Source of the DNA: Synechococcus sp. UW105
Lineage (GTDB): Bacteria; Cyanobacteriota; Cyanobacteriia; PCC-6307; Cyanobiaceae
DNA: 64,000 nucleotides
Reading direction: 5' to 3'
NCBI RefSeq assembly: GCF_900473935.1
Contig: NZ_UCNN01000030.1
Span: 248,001-312,000 of the forward strand
A program made the position numbers and the translations under genes. The notes beneath the pieces were generated by a model. The model ran no database searches. It had not been told where the DNA came from and worked only from the letters and a program-made list of their open reading frames with translations. Positions 53,968-61,287 of the stretch are shown here, piece after piece; positions within the stretch are counted from its first letter, which is position 1, and every line of letters begins with the position of its first letter.

Positions 53968-54963
53968 ATGGCTAGAGAGCCAACAACAGTCGCTAACGCG
54001 AGGGTGATGCAGTCAATCGAGGAGTACTGCAAGGTCTTTCAGGGGTTCGATCAGCCCTGGCCAGCTCTGCCTTTGAAGCCCTCTGCCCAGGAGCGTTGGT
54101 GGGCCGAATGGCTGGCCAATACAACGGCCGATCAGTCTTGGTCGACCCTGCGCAAGGGGCTGCCCCAGCTCTGGATAACGCCCCATCCGGACGCCGCCAA
54201 CAGTGAGGCCTACAAACGGCTTGTGCTGCGGGGGGAGTCCCCAAACGCCAGCGATCAGGCGATGGCCCCAAGCTTGCAGGATCCAGAAGGACTGACGATC
54301 AGCCTGGCCGCCCATCCTTGTGGATCGATACCGGTGCTCGAGTTCCGTCATCACGATGACTTCGTTCTGGTCGTGCGCTGTCTTGCACATCGGTGTGCGA
54401 GCTCCACGATCCAGCCCACCGTCCATGCCCAGGCGGTGGCAGGCCTAATCCACTGGGGATTGATTCGTGAGCTCGGGAGAGATCAACGTGCCCAGTTGCT
54501 GATCCTGCACCGGGCGCCCTACAGCTCCCTCTCCAGCAGTGTTGTGCCGGGGCAACTCAGTGAAGAGGAATGGATCGAACGGTCGAGGTGCTGGCGTTTG
54601 GAACATGAACTCACCCACATCGCCTGCAAGCGCCTGGTCGGGGAGATGCGCATCAACCTGTTTGATGAACTGATCGCCGATGCCCTGGGGATGCTCGCAG
54701 CAATGGGCTGGTTTAACGCTGAGCTGTTTCGCCTCGGGCTCGGTTGCAGTGACGCAGGTGACTTGCGTGACGATGCCCGTGCCCATGTCTATCTCCAGGA
54801 GCTGGCAACAGATCACCATCGCGACGCCTGCAGGATGGTGATGCAACGGGCTCGGGAACTGGAAGCCATGCTGCAGCGCAAGGAACTGCCAAAGAACACG
54901 ATGCAGCTGCTGCACGTGCTGACGCACAACCGTTTGGATCAACCACTAACGCGATGTCCATGA
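53968..54963 (+). CDS. Uncharacterised HExxH putative metallopeptidase-like protein
   Basis: A 331-aa protein from ATG 53968 (MAREPTTVANARVMQSIEEY). The zinc-type motif His213-Glu214-x-x-His217 lies in RLEHELTHIACKRLV. Downstream NLFDELIADALGM (Asp233, Glu234, Asp238) could give the third ligand as in gluzincin or aspzincin arrangements. No signal peptide or membrane segment. I know no named family. It overlaps the next flavoprotein gene by 10 bp. Confidence 0.75.
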   Translation: MAREPTTVANARVMQSIEEYCKVFQGFDQPWPALPLKPSAQERWWAEWLANTTADQSWSTLRKGLPQLWITPHPDAANSEAYKRLVLRGESPNASDQAMAPSLQDPEGLTISLAAHPCGSIPVLEFRHHDDFVLVVRCLAHRCASSTIQPTVHAQAVAGLIHWGLIRELGRDQRAQLLILHRAPYSSLSSSVVPGQLSEEEWIERSRCWRLEHELTHIACKRLVGEMRINLFDELIADALGMLAAMGWFNAELFRLGLGCSDAGDLRDDARAHVYLQELATDHHRDACRMVMQRARELEAMLQRKELPKNTMQLLHVLTHNRLDQPLTRCP

Positions 54964-56201
54964 CCGAGGAGCAATCGCGAGGAGATTGCCAACACCGTCA
55001 GGTCAGGGTGTTGATCGTGGGCCTCGGGCCTGCAGGTTCCGCCTGTGGCATGGGGCTTGCTGACAGCGAGCTTGATGTGCTGGCCATCGACCGAGCCCAT
55101 TTCCCCCGCGACAAGATCTGCGGTGATGCCCTGCCGCTCAATAGCCAGACCCTGATTGAGAGGCTGGGACTGAACGACCAATCACCACAGCTGCAGAAAC
55201 GGAGCTTCCTGGCGGAGCAGGGCAGTGTGAGAGCCAGGCAGTACAGCAACAGAAACAGTCATGGGGGCTGGCATAGGAACGGCAATGGAATTCTGTCCGG
55301 AACACCATGCATGCAAACCGTTCGTCGCCGCGAGCTTGACCACTGGCTGATGCAGCGCTGCAAAGATCACCAGCTCGTGATGCAATTCGGATGGCAGGCG
55401 GAGAGGCTGCACTGGGACGCCAATGAGCAGCGTTGGAAGGTGAGCGGCAGCATTCACGATCCAGCCGGACAACGAACGGGTCAGTTTGCGATCAAGGCAG
55501 AGTTCGTGGTGGGCTGCGATGGCGCCGGGTCGATGATCCAACGACACTGCCATCTGTCGCAGGGGCGACCTCTGCTTGCCTTGGCCAGTCGCTGTTATCT
55601 GGGAGACGAGGCCATGGCACGCTCAGATCGTGGTTCAGGCGAGCCAATCTCCCGCATTGACTACCGCTGGCCTGGAGAAGCCACCTATGCCTGGGCCTTT
55701 GCTGTGCCGGGCGGCTACAACTGCGGCGTGGCGGCGATGCCGACACCCGAAGGTGGCCATGGATTGCGGGGAAAGGAGCTGATCAAGCGCACACGCCTCT
55801 GGATCGACCATCTGCTTTGCCAACTGGATGGTCAGAGACCGATCAAAAGGCACGATGCGACGGCCTCCTCCCAAAGGGAGATCAGAACCATGGCAATTCC
55901 GGTGTTGCATCCCATTGCTCAACTGCAGCCACCTGCGGGGGTACTGCTCACCGGAGATGCTGCATCATTGGTCGATCCTCACCAAGGCCACGGCATCGAC
56001 CGAGCCATGGAAAGCGGTGCCCTTGCCGCTGAGGTGCTTCGCAATGGGATTTCTGCAGGACTGGGCCCGCAAGAATTGACCGAACATTTTCAAGATCGTC
56101 TACACACCTGGATTGAGATCTGGCGGCAGGACTGGCACGCCCTGGCTCTGGAACGGATGGATGATCAGGCGCTCAATCAGGCACTAGTGGGCCTGAGCTG
56201 A
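54954..56201 (+). CDS. Geranylgeranyl-reductase-like FAD oxidoreductase
   Basis: A 415-aa flavoprotein. FAD motif VLIVGLGPAGSACGMGL, then the GGR-type KICGDALPLNSQTL (Cys in the substrate region), the middle VVGCDGAGSMIQ and the GD motif VLLTGDAASLVDPHQGHGID. The family reduces isoprenoid chains or halogenates/hydroxylates substrates. It is not ChlP itself, as far as I can tell; target unknown. Two in-frame ATGs open the gene (54954, 54960). Confidence 0.85.
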   Translation: MSMTEEQSRGDCQHRQVRVLIVGLGPAGSACGMGLADSELDVLAIDRAHFPRDKICGDALPLNSQTLIERLGLNDQSPQLQKRSFLAEQGSVRARQYSNRNSHGGWHRNGNGILSGTPCMQTVRRRELDHWLMQRCKDHQLVMQFGWQAERLHWDANEQRWKVSGSIHDPAGQRTGQFAIKAEFVVGCDGAGSMIQRHCHLSQGRPLLALASRCYLGDEAMARSDRGSGEPISRIDYRWPGEATYAWAFAVPGGYNCGVAAMPTPEGGHGLRGKELIKRTRLWIDHLLCQLDGQRPIKRHDATASSQREIRTMAIPVLHPIAQLQPPAGVLLTGDAASLVDPHQGHGIDRAMESGALAAEVLRNGISAGLGPQELTEHFQDRLHTWIEIWRQDWHALALERMDDQALNQALVGLS

Positions 56202-56229
56202 CCAAGCAACACACAACACGAAGCTGCAC

Positions 56230-58311
56230 TCAAGCCGCAGGAGGAACGTCGTCTGTGACGACCTCATTGGGATTGGCATAACCGGCGCAACGCTGCTCAT
56301 CGAGGTGGGCGATGTGTTTCCGCTCGCAGTAGTAGAGCTCCTGGAAGCGAAGAGCGTCGGCATTGAGGTCTTCAAACAGGGCGTGGATGCGCTGCTCCAT
56401 ATCGATGTTGGCCAGTGCCTGCGGCTGATCCTGCTCCTGGGCGATCAGCGATGCGATGCAACGTTCAAGCGTCTGCAGGCGTTGCCCACCCCAGGCTTCA
56501 AGCAGATGGCGACAACGCTTCAGACTTTTCTGACGTTCGAGAACGGCAGCTGTGCCGCGCAGCTGCTGCAGAGGGTTACTCAAGGCAAGTCGCTGAAGTT
56601 CACCCGGTTCGAGCAATGGGGTGAGCCGCGACACCAACGCACTGTTCTCAAGCAGAAGCTGATCAGTGAGCAGACGTGGCAAATCAAGGTCTGCCAGGTC
56701 CTCGCCACTGTCCTGACCGCGACTGACGGCCTCCAGCCGGCCGGAGCCGATGTTTGTTTCCTCCAGATCGGTGAGAGTTGCCCAGAGCAGCCGGTGATGT
56801 TGCAGCGCGAAATCTTCTAATTCGCGCTGACGCAGTTCCCGCCGAATCGCACTGCGATAGGAGGGGCAGTGGAGATACAGGCGCAGGATCTCGGCCTCAG
56901 AACGCTCCCGTTGGCTGGATTCGCCAGGTTGTTCGAACCGGGCCGATCGACCATGCCAGCGCTGACCCTTCACCTGCTGTCGCAGATCCTCCTCAAGCTG
57001 CAATGCCAGTCGTCCCTGCCCACCACTGAGTCGTTCCGCGACCCGTTGGAGGTAATGGGTGCGAATCGCTGATTGGGGCAGCTTGCCCAGCAGGGCCACC
57101 AAGGCACTAACACCCTGCTGGAACTGATCCGCTTTCGCCAGATCGCGGCCTTCAAGCACCTGCTCAATCTGCCAATCGAGCCAGAGCGGCGCCTGATCTA
57201 AGAGGGCGCGGTAATCACCGGAGCCGTGCTCCTTGAGGTAGTCATCGGGATCCTTGCCGGAAGGCAAGTGGAGCACCCGCAACTCAAGCTGGCCCTGAAG
57301 AGCCAACTGTTCCACCTCACCAATGGCACGGTTGGCGGCCCGAACCCCGGCACCATCGGCATCGAAATTGAGCACGATGCGCTTACCGTCACTACAACGG
57401 CAGAGCTGAGTGATCTGTTGCCCACTCAGGGCTGTGCCAAGGGCTGCCACAGCATTGGTGATGCCGGCGGCATGAAGAGCAATCACATCGAAATAGCCCT
57501 CCACGACAACAGCCCGGTCGTCTTTGCGAATGGCGTTGGCAGCTCGATCGAGACCAAACAGATGCTTGCCTTTCTCGAACACCTCCGTTTCTGGGGAGTT
57601 GAGGTATTTGGGCTCGCCTCCATCCAGACTGCGACCACCGAAACCGATCACCCGACCTTGACGGTCTCGGATCGGCACCATCACCCGATGGCGGAAACGG
57701 TCATAAAAACCATTGCCACCCTTACGGGGCACCACAAGACCGGCCGCCTCGAGGAGTTCCGGGGCCAAGCCTTCCACCTCCTGAAGGTGCTTCAGCAGGC
57801 CATCCCACTGTTCCGGGGCATAACCGAGTTCAAAGGCATCAAGAGTGGCCTCACTGAGCCCCCGGCTCTCGCGCAGATACTGCAGAGCACCCTGGCCAGC
57901 CTCACTGCGCAACTGAGTGCGGAACCAGCCCGAAGCCAAAGCCAGTGCGCGATGCAATTTCTCTCGCCGTGAGAGCTGCTGGCGGAGACGTTCCTGCTGC
58001 GGACCGTCGACGGTCTCCACAGGCAACTGATATTTGCGTGCCAGCTCCAGCACAACGTCGCTGAAGCTCTGCCGCTGCAGTTCCATCAGAAACTTGATGG
58101 AGTTCCCGCCTGCACCGCAAGAAAAGCAGTAATAGAACTGCTTGGCGGGCGACACCGTCATCGACGGCTTGCTGTCGTCATGGAACGGACAGATGCCGAC
58201 GAACTCACGCCCCTTCTTCTTGAGAACGACGTGCTCACCGACCACATCAACAATGTCGGCCCGTTCCTTGACGGCGTCGATGGTGCGGGGGTGAAGACGG
58301 GGCATCGCCAT
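56230..58311 (-). CDS. dnaG: DNA primase
   Basis: Makes RNA primers for replication. From ATG 58311 the 693-aa protein has the N-terminal CHC2 zinc finger (GICPFHDDSKPS and FYYCFSCGAGGNSIKFL), the TOPRIM domain (VVEGYFDVIALHAAGITN and LNFDADGAGVRA) and a C-terminal helicase-binding helical domain. A start at 58305 or 58338 is possible; MAMPRLHPRTID fits relatives best. Divergent from the EamA gene. Confidence 0.95.
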   Translation of the reverse strand: MAMPRLHPRTIDAVKERADIVDVVGEHVVLKKKGREFVGICPFHDDSKPSMTVSPAKQFYYCFSCGAGGNSIKFLMELQRQSFSDVVLELARKYQLPVETVDGPQQERLRQQLSRREKLHRALALASGWFRTQLRSEAGQGALQYLRESRGLSEATLDAFELGYAPEQWDGLLKHLQEVEGLAPELLEAAGLVVPRKGGNGFYDRFRHRVMVPIRDRQGRVIGFGGRSLDGGEPKYLNSPETEVFEKGKHLFGLDRAANAIRKDDRAVVVEGYFDVIALHAAGITNAVAALGTALSGQQITQLCRCSDGKRIVLNFDADGAGVRAANRAIGEVEQLALQGQLELRVLHLPSGKDPDDYLKEHGSGDYRALLDQAPLWLDWQIEQVLEGRDLAKADQFQQGVSALVALLGKLPQSAIRTHYLQRVAERLSGGQGRLALQLEEDLRQQVKGQRWHGRSARFEQPGESSQRERSEAEILRLYLHCPSYRSAIRRELRQRELEDFALQHHRLLWATLTDLEETNIGSGRLEAVSRGQDSGEDLADLDLPRLLTDQLLLENSALVSRLTPLLEPGELQRLALSNPLQQLRGTAAVLERQKSLKRCRHLLEAWGGQRLQTLERCIASLIAQEQDQPQALANIDMEQRIHALFEDLNADALRFQELYYCERKHIAHLDEQRCAGYANPNEVVTDDVPPAA

Positions 58312-58393
58312 GGCCCCATTCTGCGAGACCTTGCGCACATCGGTGAGGCAGCGTGCGGTGCGAAGGTTGGCCCGTGATCAACAACGGCCACGG

Positions 58394-59341
58394 ATGCACC
58401 CTCTGCTGAATGCAATCCGAGGCAGTCAGTCGCCGAAGGAATGGCGCGCCTGCGCACTGCTGATTCTCTGCGCGCTGGCGTTCAGTGTGATGACCGTTTG
58501 CGTGAAGCAACTCGGTGGTGAGCTGCCTGTCGCAGAGATCGTGCTGGTTCGCTCATTGATCAGCATCCTGATCACCCTGGTGATGCTGAAACAAGCCCAG
58601 GTCTCCCCCTGGGGTCAGCAGCGAAGCCTGTTGCTGCTTCGTGGCGTCCTTGGCACCACGGCACTGCTCTGTTTTTTTGAAGCCCTGGCCCGTCTGCCCC
58701 TGGCAGCTGCCACCCTGCTGCAATACACCTACCCCACTCTGACGGCTCTCAGCGCCTGGGTTTGGCTAGGGGAACCGATCAGGCGACGGATCGGCCTCGC
58801 GGTGTTGCTCGGCTTGGCGGGTGTCATGCTCGTGGTCCAGCCTGAATGGATCGGAAGCCCCGTGTTGGGCTCACTGACAGGCTCAAGCACTACGAGCTTG
58901 GCCCCATCGACGGCAGCCTTGCCGGCCATAGCGGTGGTGATCGGCTTGGCTGGCGCCTTACTCACCGCTCTGGCCTACGTGAGCGTCCGACAATTGTCGG
59001 TGCGCGAACACCCGCTGGTGATCGTGTTCTATTTCCCATTGGTGTCGGTACCGGCCACGCTTCCGTTCCTCTGGGGAGACGCGATCTGGCCCAGCAGCGT
59101 GCAATGGTTTTGGCTTGTGGGTGTGGGAGTGTTCACCCAGCTCGGCCAGGTGTGGCTCACGGAAGGATTGGCAACGCTACCGGCGGCGCGAGCCACCTCG
59201 ATCAATTACGTGCAGGTGGTCTTCGCGGCCCTCTGGGGTGTGATGTTTTTTGCTGAGCCGATCACGAGCACCATGGTGGTCGGTGCGGCTTGCGTGCTTG
59301 GAGCAACACTGATCAGCCTCAGCGCCCGTCAGCCACGCTGA
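58394..59341 (+). CDS. EamA/DMT-family transporter
   Basis: A 315-aa protein with ten predicted membrane helices in two EamA repeats: ILCALAFSVMTVCVKQLGGE in the first and ALLTALAYVSVRQLSVREHP in the second. The drug/metabolite transporter superfamily exports small metabolites; substrate unknown. A Ser/Thr-rich insert (TGSSTTSLAPSTAALP) links the halves. ATG 58394 is used; a longer frame overlaps the dnaG start. Confidence 0.85.
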   Translation: MHPLLNAIRGSQSPKEWRACALLILCALAFSVMTVCVKQLGGELPVAEIVLVRSLISILITLVMLKQAQVSPWGQQRSLLLLRGVLGTTALLCFFEALARLPLAAATLLQYTYPTLTALSAWVWLGEPIRRRIGLAVLLGLAGVMLVVQPEWIGSPVLGSLTGSSTTSLAPSTAALPAIAVVIGLAGALLTALAYVSVRQLSVREHPLVIVFYFPLVSVPATLPFLWGDAIWPSSVQWFWLVGVGVFTQLGQVWLTEGLATLPAARATSINYVQVVFAALWGVMFFAEPITSTMVVGAACVLGATLISLSARQPR

Positions 59342-59353
59342 GCAGTCATGCGC

Positions 59354-59827
59354 TCAGCCAGCATCAATCGGCAGGGGGAAGGTGAGCCAGTCCTGGGATC
59401 CACCGTCACTGCTGCCAGCCGGTTGAGCCAGACGCCAGCTCTCGCCCCGCTCTCCACGCTCCAAAAACAATTCGAACGGACTATCGACTCTCACCCTGTC
59501 ACCAGGCAGACGCCAATCGAAGCGCCCGGTGAGATGCAAACCACGATGGTCAGCCAATGTGATCGCTTCCTGTGACTCCACCCTGACTCGACTGACCTCA
59601 GGGGCACCAGCTGCATCGAGGTCGAGGGAGGTGGCGATGGCGGACTGGGTGAGTTCGATCTGCAAACCCAGAGCTTTCAGCAGAACGGAGCGAGGAGGCT
59701 GATTCACACCCGTACAAGCCGTCATGCCCAAGCCGAGCACAACCACGCAAATCAAGGCAAGACCTCTTTGCATCCACCGTCTCAGACGGAGAACAAGGGG
59801 TGAAAGACTCGACAGGTCAGGCAGCAT
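59354..59827 (-). CDS. Lipoprotein of unknown function
   Basis: A 157-aa protein starting MLPDLSSLSPLVLRLRRWMQ. The lipobox follows the helix LALICVVVLGLGMTAC, with the lipidated Cys at about residue 38. The mature part is beta-rich (ESQEAITLADHRGLHLTGRF). No domain recognised. Divergent from ruvA, only 21 bp between starts. Confidence 0.75.
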   Translation of the reverse strand: MLPDLSSLSPLVLRLRRWMQRGLALICVVVLGLGMTACTGVNQPPRSVLLKALGLQIELTQSAIATSLDLDAAGAPEVSRVRVESQEAITLADHRGLHLTGRFDWRLPGDRVRVDSPFELFLERGERGESWRLAQPAGSSDGGSQDWLTFPLPIDAG

Positions 59828-59848
59828 GGGCAGATCAGGAGCAACCCC

Positions 59849-60499
59849 ATGATCGGCTGGCTGCAAGGGGATCGGATCGACACCTGGTCTCAAGGTGGGC
59901 GTCAGGGACTCGTCATCGCTTGCGGTGGCGTGGGTTACGAGGTTCAGTTCACATCTGGACATCGCATCAAACTGGAAGGTGAACGTCGCTGCACGGCATG
60001 GATCCATCAGGTGCAGCGCGAGGACGGATGCAGTCTGTTTGGATTTATTGAGCGACGCGAGCGGGATCTGTTCCGAACATTGATCAGCGTCAATGGTGTC
60101 GGACCCCAGATGGCTCTGGCCCTGCTCGAATGCTGTGGTGCCGAGGCTCTAGTGGAGGCGATTGTGGATGGGGATCTACGCCGTCTCAGCCAGGCCCAAG
60201 GTGTGGGGAAACGCACAGCTGAACGACTGGCCGTGGAATTGCGCGATCGCCTCAGCGAATGGAAGACACCAGACGCAGACAGCTTGTCGTTGGTAGATCG
60301 CAGCGATCTCAAAGCGCTACCGATTCAGGGGGACCCCCTCCAGGAGCTGCAGCAGACCCTAGAGACACTCGGCTACGAAGACTTGGAAATCCGCCGGGCG
60401 ATGCGCGCCGTTGCATCAGGGGCTGAACCACCAGCAACAACTGACACCGATGGCTGGCTGCGCGAAAGCCTGCGTTGGCTCAGCCGATCATCGGCATAG
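59849..60499 (+). CDS. ruvA: Holliday junction branch migration protein RuvA
   Basis: DNA-binding subunit of RuvAB, 216 aa. N-terminal OB fold MIGWLQGDRIDTWSQGGRQG, helix-hairpin-helix segments SVNGVGPQMALALLE and QAQGVGKRTAERLAVEL, and the C-terminal RuvB-binding helix region (TLETLGYEDLEIRRAMRAV). Confidence 0.96.
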   Translation: MIGWLQGDRIDTWSQGGRQGLVIACGGVGYEVQFTSGHRIKLEGERRCTAWIHQVQREDGCSLFGFIERRERDLFRTLISVNGVGPQMALALLECCGAEALVEAIVDGDLRRLSQAQGVGKRTAERLAVELRDRLSEWKTPDADSLSLVDRSDLKALPIQGDPLQELQQTLETLGYEDLEIRRAMRAVASGAEPPATTDTDGWLRESLRWLSRSSA

Positions 60500-60553
60500 G
60501 GGCAGGCGAGGGGGTAAATTGGTTGTTTGCACTGTCAGGGCCAGACGCCGCGC

Positions 60554-60823
60554 ATGTCGCTCGATACCACTCAGAAGCAGCAACTGATCAACACGCACCA
60601 GACCCACGCCACCGATACCGGTTCGGCTGAGGTTCAGGTGGCCATGCTGACCGAGCGCATCTCGAAGCTCAGCAGCCATCTGCAGCAGAACATCCACGAC
60701 TTCTCCTCCCGTCAGGGTCTGCTCAAGATGATCGGTCGCCGCAAGCGACTGCTGACCTATGTGCGTAACCAGAGCGAGCAGCGCTACAGCAATCTGATTG
60801 GCAAACTGGGCATCCGCGGCTGA
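60554..60823 (+). CDS. rpsO: 30S ribosomal protein S15
   Basis: An 89-aa protein starting [20 protein letters not shown], with [36 protein letters not shown] and [11 protein letters not shown], the S15 signature. The full family length is present. An upstream in-frame extension of nine residues is not in the family. Confidence 0.98.
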   Translation: MSLDTTQKQQLINTHQTHATDTGSAEVQVAMLTERISKLSSHLQQNIHDFSSRQGLLKMIGRRKRLLTYVRNQSEQRYSNLIGKLGIRG

Positions 60824-60849
60824 TTCGCCGCACCAGCAAGCTTTCTGCC

Positions 60850-61260
60850 ATGGTCGACCAGCGCAAACCCTTGCCGTTTGAACCCCGCAGGTCAGCCGAG
60901 GAGAACAGCGGCAGCACAGGCCGCGCATCGGCAAAAGCGTCGTCCGAACCCATCCCCAAAGCGGTGGCGAATCGGATGGCGCGTCGTGTCGCCATTGCTA
61001 CGGGTGTGCCCTCCGTGATGGGCATGGCGGTGTTTGTGATCAGCTATCTGCTGGTGAGTCGTCAGATCCTCGATATTCCACCAGGCGTCACCCTGATCAG
61101 CTCAGGCGCATGCTTCCTCTTGGGCCTCCTGGGCTTGAGTTATGGAGTGCTGTCTGCAAGCTGGGAACCGCAGCCTGGAAGTCTGCTGGGCATTGAGCAC
61201 ATCAAGCCCAACATGCAACGACTGCGGTCGTCAATGAAGGCACAGAACAGCAAGACCTGA
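60850..61260 (+). CDS. PAM68-like protein (DUF3464)
   Basis: A 136-aa protein with a basic, disordered N-terminus (MVDQRKPLPFEPRRSAEENS), then KAVANRMARRVAIATGVPSV, two membrane helices (about 58-75 and 85-104) and the conserved LSYGVLSASWEPQPGSLLG. PAM68 relatives assist PSII assembly and chlorophyll insertion into CP47 in plants and cyanobacteria. It lies 26 bp after rpsO. Confidence 0.88.
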   Translation: MVDQRKPLPFEPRRSAEENSGSTGRASAKASSEPIPKAVANRMARRVAIATGVPSVMGMAVFVISYLLVSRQILDIPPGVTLISSGACFLLGLLGLSYGVLSASWEPQPGSLLGIEHIKPNMQRLRSSMKAQNSKT

Positions 61261-61287
61261 TCGTCCAACTCGTGAAGGCTTGCCAGG

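Noticed and set aside
57226-57972. 248-codon plus-strand frame within dnaG
   Set aside because: Antisense of the dnaG TOPRIM/helical region with no own signals.
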